Of a stretch of DNA of 64,000 nucleotides, positions 62,279-64,000 are shown piece after piece. The notes under the pieces were generated by a model. It worked only from the letters and a program-made list of their open reading frames with translations. It searched no databases and was not told the origin of the DNA. This DNA is from Arthrobacter sp. NicSoilB8 (GTDB taxonomy: Bacteria > Actinomycetota > Actinomycetes > Actinomycetales > Micrococcaceae): contig NZ_AP024655.1 of assembly GCF_019977355.1 (NCBI RefSeq), positions 2,666,001 through 2,730,000 on the forward strand, written 5' to 3'. How positions within the stretch are numbered: position 1 is the first letter of the stretch; each line of letters begins with the position of its first letter. The translations under genes and the position numbers were made by a program.

Positions 62279-62905
62279 TTAGCGTGCGTAGAATTCCACG
62301 ACGAGCTGCTCTTCGCAGGTCACGGGGATCTCGGAACGCTTGGGGCGGCGCACCAGGCGGGCCTGGAGGGCGTCAAGCTTGACGTCCAGGTAGGCCGGAA
62401 CCATCGGCAGGACGTCGCGGTGAGCGCCGGCTGCTGCAACCTGGAACGGAGGCATGGTCTCGCTGCGGCTGTGAACGTGGACCAGCTGGCCCTCGCCGAC
62501 GCGGAAAGACGGGCGGTCAACGCGGATGCCGTCAACCAGGATGTGGCGGTGCACAACCAGCTGGCGGGCCTGGGCGATCGTGCGGGCAAAGCCGGCACGC
62601 AGCACGAGGGCGTCGAGACGCATTTCGAGCAGTTCGATCAGGTTTTCACCGGTCAGGCCCTTGGTGCGGCGTGCTTCTTCGAAGGCACGGGTCATCTGGG
62701 CTTCGCGGATGCCGTACTGGGCGCGCAGACGCTGCTTTTCGCGCAGACGTACGGCGTAGTCGGAGTCCTGCTTCTTGCGGGCACGGCCGTGCTCACCGGG
62801 GCCGTACGGGCGGCGCTCCATGTACTTGGCGGCCTTGGGGGTCAGAGCGATGCCGAGTGCACGCGAAAGGCGTGCGGTACGGCGAGCACGAGTGTTGTTA
62901 GCCAC
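62279..62905 (-). CDS. rpsD: 30S ribosomal protein S4
   Basis: 208 residues; primary 16S rRNA-binding protein. Contains the S4 RNA-binding domain (MRLDALVLRAGFARTIAQAR QLV region) and the N-terminal actinobacterial form without the zinc cysteines (NNTRARRTARLSRALG). GTG start with GGAAGG upstream. It stands apart from the alpha operon, as usual in this clade. Confidence 0.98.
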   Translation of the reverse strand: MANNTRARRTARLSRALGIALTPKAAKYMERRPYGPGEHGRARKKQDSDYAVRLREKQRLRAQYGIREAQMTRAFEEARRTKGLTGENLIELLEMRLDALVLRAGFARTIAQARQLVVHRHILVDGIRVDRPSFRVGEGQLVHVHSRSETMPPFQVAAAGAHRDVLPMVPAYLDVKLDALQARLVRRPKRSEIPVTCEEQLVVEFYAR

Positions 62906-63117
62906 TTGTGTCCTTCCAATATCTGCGGTGTGTCAGTGTTACTGGCCTCCACGATGGAGAGCATCGGCCAACCGCTGCCTTTTGCTACTGGGCACAGGGC
63001 AACCCTCATCAAATGCTAAGTTTCGATGGATTGTGCGTCCGTGCCTTGCCAGACAACGAACCAGCCTACCATGGCGCGGGCCGCAGGCCGAAGTTCTGCC
63101 CGAAGCCGGCACCGACG

Positions 63118-63516
63118 TCAGATCCGGGCGTGCAAGCCCCGGCCGCCCCTGCGCACGAACGATGCCGCACCCAGGAATTCCACGGCCACGAACGGGTCCG
63201 GACCCACGACCCATTCGTCATGGCCCGGCGGAATGGCGTAGGTGTCGTTGGCGTGGATCATCGAATGCAGCCCCTCGGCCGTTTCGACTTCCATCACTCC
63301 GGAAATGCAAAAACCGAGATGGTGGTGCAGGCAGGCGTCGGTCTGCTCGTAGGGTTTGGTGCTCTCCGACCAGCGCCAGCCCGGTGCGAGAATCAACTTG
63401 GCGACCGAGTAGTCGTTAACGGTGCAGAGGTCGAATTCGGCCTTGTCCGGGCACCGCTTCCTGTCGGGCACGTCGAAAGACTTCACTGCCATGGCGGTAA
63501 CGAAATTCATGGTCAT
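63118..63516 (-). CDS. Cupin domain protein
   Basis: 132 residues, single cupin. Metal-site residues are visible in ACLHHHLGFCISGVMEVE (His-His-His and Glu), with a second motif near IPPGHDEWVVG. Small cupins of this type include dioxygenases and sugar-binding proteins, so the function is open. The ATG at 63516 or the one at 63492 may be the start. The gene has its own promoter about 160 bp upstream and no close partner. Confidence 0.82.
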   Translation of the reverse strand: MTMNFVTAMAVKSFDVPDRKRCPDKAEFDLCTVNDYSVAKLILAPGWRWSESTKPYEQTDACLHHHLGFCISGVMEVETAEGLHSMIHANDTYAIPPGHDEWVVGPDPFVAVEFLGAASFVRRGGRGLHARI

Positions 63517-63827
63517 GGGACACTACCTGGGGACTGGGCGGGACGCTCGCGCTGGAAACCTTGGATGGAGCGAAGCCGGCTGACGTTCCGGGGTGCGGTA
63601 GCCAGAGCCGGCCAAATGAGCCGCGCTGTCCCCTGCGCCGCATGGACAGTCAGCAGATCCATGCTGACCGTAATTCCACGTTAGACCTCCTACCCCCTAT
63701 GTCAACGGTGGATTCCGGCGCCATGGACCCCCAGCTGGCCAGCCGCCAGGCCAGGAACGGAACAGAGTCCGGCCAGGGGCAGGTCAGGTGCAGGTCAGGG
63801 GCAGAACCGGCTCAGAAAACGGGCAGA
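63517..63827. other. Intergenic region upstream of the cupin gene
   Basis: 311 bp without a supported gene. It holds the cupin promoter (63678-63705) and a short CAGGTCAGGTG/CAGGTCAGGGG repeat near 63780-63803. Nothing else recognised. Confidence 0.5.
63678..63705 (-). promoter_or_regulatory. Candidate promoter of the cupin gene
   Basis: Minus-strand TTGACA (-35, 63700-63705) and TAACGT (-10, 63678-63683) with a 16-bp spacer. The expected start near 63671 leaves a ~155-nt leader before the cupin ATG. Confidence 0.5.
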
Positions 63828-64000
63828 TTACTTGCCGCGGATGATTTTCCGGAGCCGCTCAAGCCGGGTGGAAATGTCGCGTTCGGCCCCGTTGGCAGTG
63901 GGTTCGTAGTAATTCCGGCCCACGAGGTCGTCCGGCGGGTACTGCTGCGTGGCCACGGCATGCGGTGCGTCATGGGCGTATTTGTAGCCTTTGCCGTGGC
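63828..64000 (-). CDS. rarA: Replication-associated recombination protein A (RarA/MgsA), 3' end only
   Basis: The last 56 codons before a TAA at 63828-63830; the gene continues beyond the window. The residues [20 protein letters not shown] followed by [16 protein letters not shown] are the conserved C-terminal tail of the RarA AAA+ family, which acts at stalled forks. It ends with a basic helix ([15 protein letters not shown]). Only the tail is visible, so completeness cannot be judged. Confidence 0.85.
   Translation of the reverse strand, partial: HGKGYKYAHDAPHAVATQQYPPDDLVGRNYYEPTANGAERDISTRLERLRKIIRGK

Noticed and set aside
63645-63681. A 9-codon ORF (GTG start, AGGAGG before it) in the cupin leader
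   Set aside because: The putative ribosome-binding site lies within the spacer of a good TTGACA/TAACGT promoter, so it would be upstream of the transcript start.

Overview
The window is high-GC (roughly two thirds G+C) chromosomal DNA of an actinobacterium. Gene content, gene order and protein sequences look like Arthrobacter/Pseudarthrobacter (Micrococcaceae). Supporting points are an mIHF-type integration host factor, the alaS-DUF6167/DUF948-rpsD neighbourhood, a PriA without a P-loop, a dedicated CoaBC, frequent GTG/TTG starts and many ATGA stop/start overlaps. The genus is inferred from memory of protein families, not from a search. No rRNA, tRNA, prophage, insertion sequence or CRISPR array was seen.

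Layout. (1) 1-16.1 kb, housekeeping: DUF3097 and DUF4870 genes, then lepA-hemW, an orphan PemK/MazF-like gene, rpsT, holA, the competence genes comEC (frameshifted) and comEA, a secreted Pro/Thr-rich protein, a tiny Cse60-like protein, degV and leuS. leuS is preceded by a leucine-rich leader peptide and an attenuator. (2) 16.1-24.7 kb, accessory: an AT-richer upstream region, a 28-codon upstream ORF, two large RND permeases flanking a very small lipoprotein adaptor, and a secreted protein, ending in a strong bidirectional terminator. (3) 24.8-30.2 kb, glycerol use: glpD-glpF-glpK on the minus strand, with a divergent SorC/DeoR-type regulator over a palindromic operator candidate. (4) 30.2-33.1 kb: aldo/keto reductase, alpha/beta hydrolase, GT4 glycosyltransferase. 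(5) 33.3-49.0 kb, minus strand: pyrR-pyrB-pyrC-(PH-like)-carA-carB-pyrF, then mihF, gmk, rpoZ, coaBC, metK, a repeat-built mini-ORF and priA. (6) 49.2-50.4 kb: a PrsW-type membrane protease. (7) 50.5-62.9 kb, minus strand: rpsD, DUF948, DUF6167-like, alaS, ruvX, mltG, aroE, aroC, aroK, aroB, a TPR protein, efp, nusB. (8) A cupin gene and the 3' end of rarA close the window.

How the genes work together. The pyr block encodes de novo UMP synthesis and is probably autoregulated by PyrR through a binding loop next to the pyrR ribosome-binding site. The aro block supplies chorismate. glpF/K/D take up, phosphorylate and oxidise glycerol. comEA/comEC would move DNA across the membrane, but comEC is disrupted here.

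Most unusual items: a 49-codon ORF made almost wholly of a 15-bp repeat (peptide VVP-IY / VVP-VH) between metK and its terminator; the two-permease RND locus in a Gram-positive, in which one permease has lost part of its predicted proton relay; the apparently leaderless leuS leader peptide; and the short in-frame tandem repeats scattered through comEC, comEA, carA, pyrB, mltG and a secreted protein.
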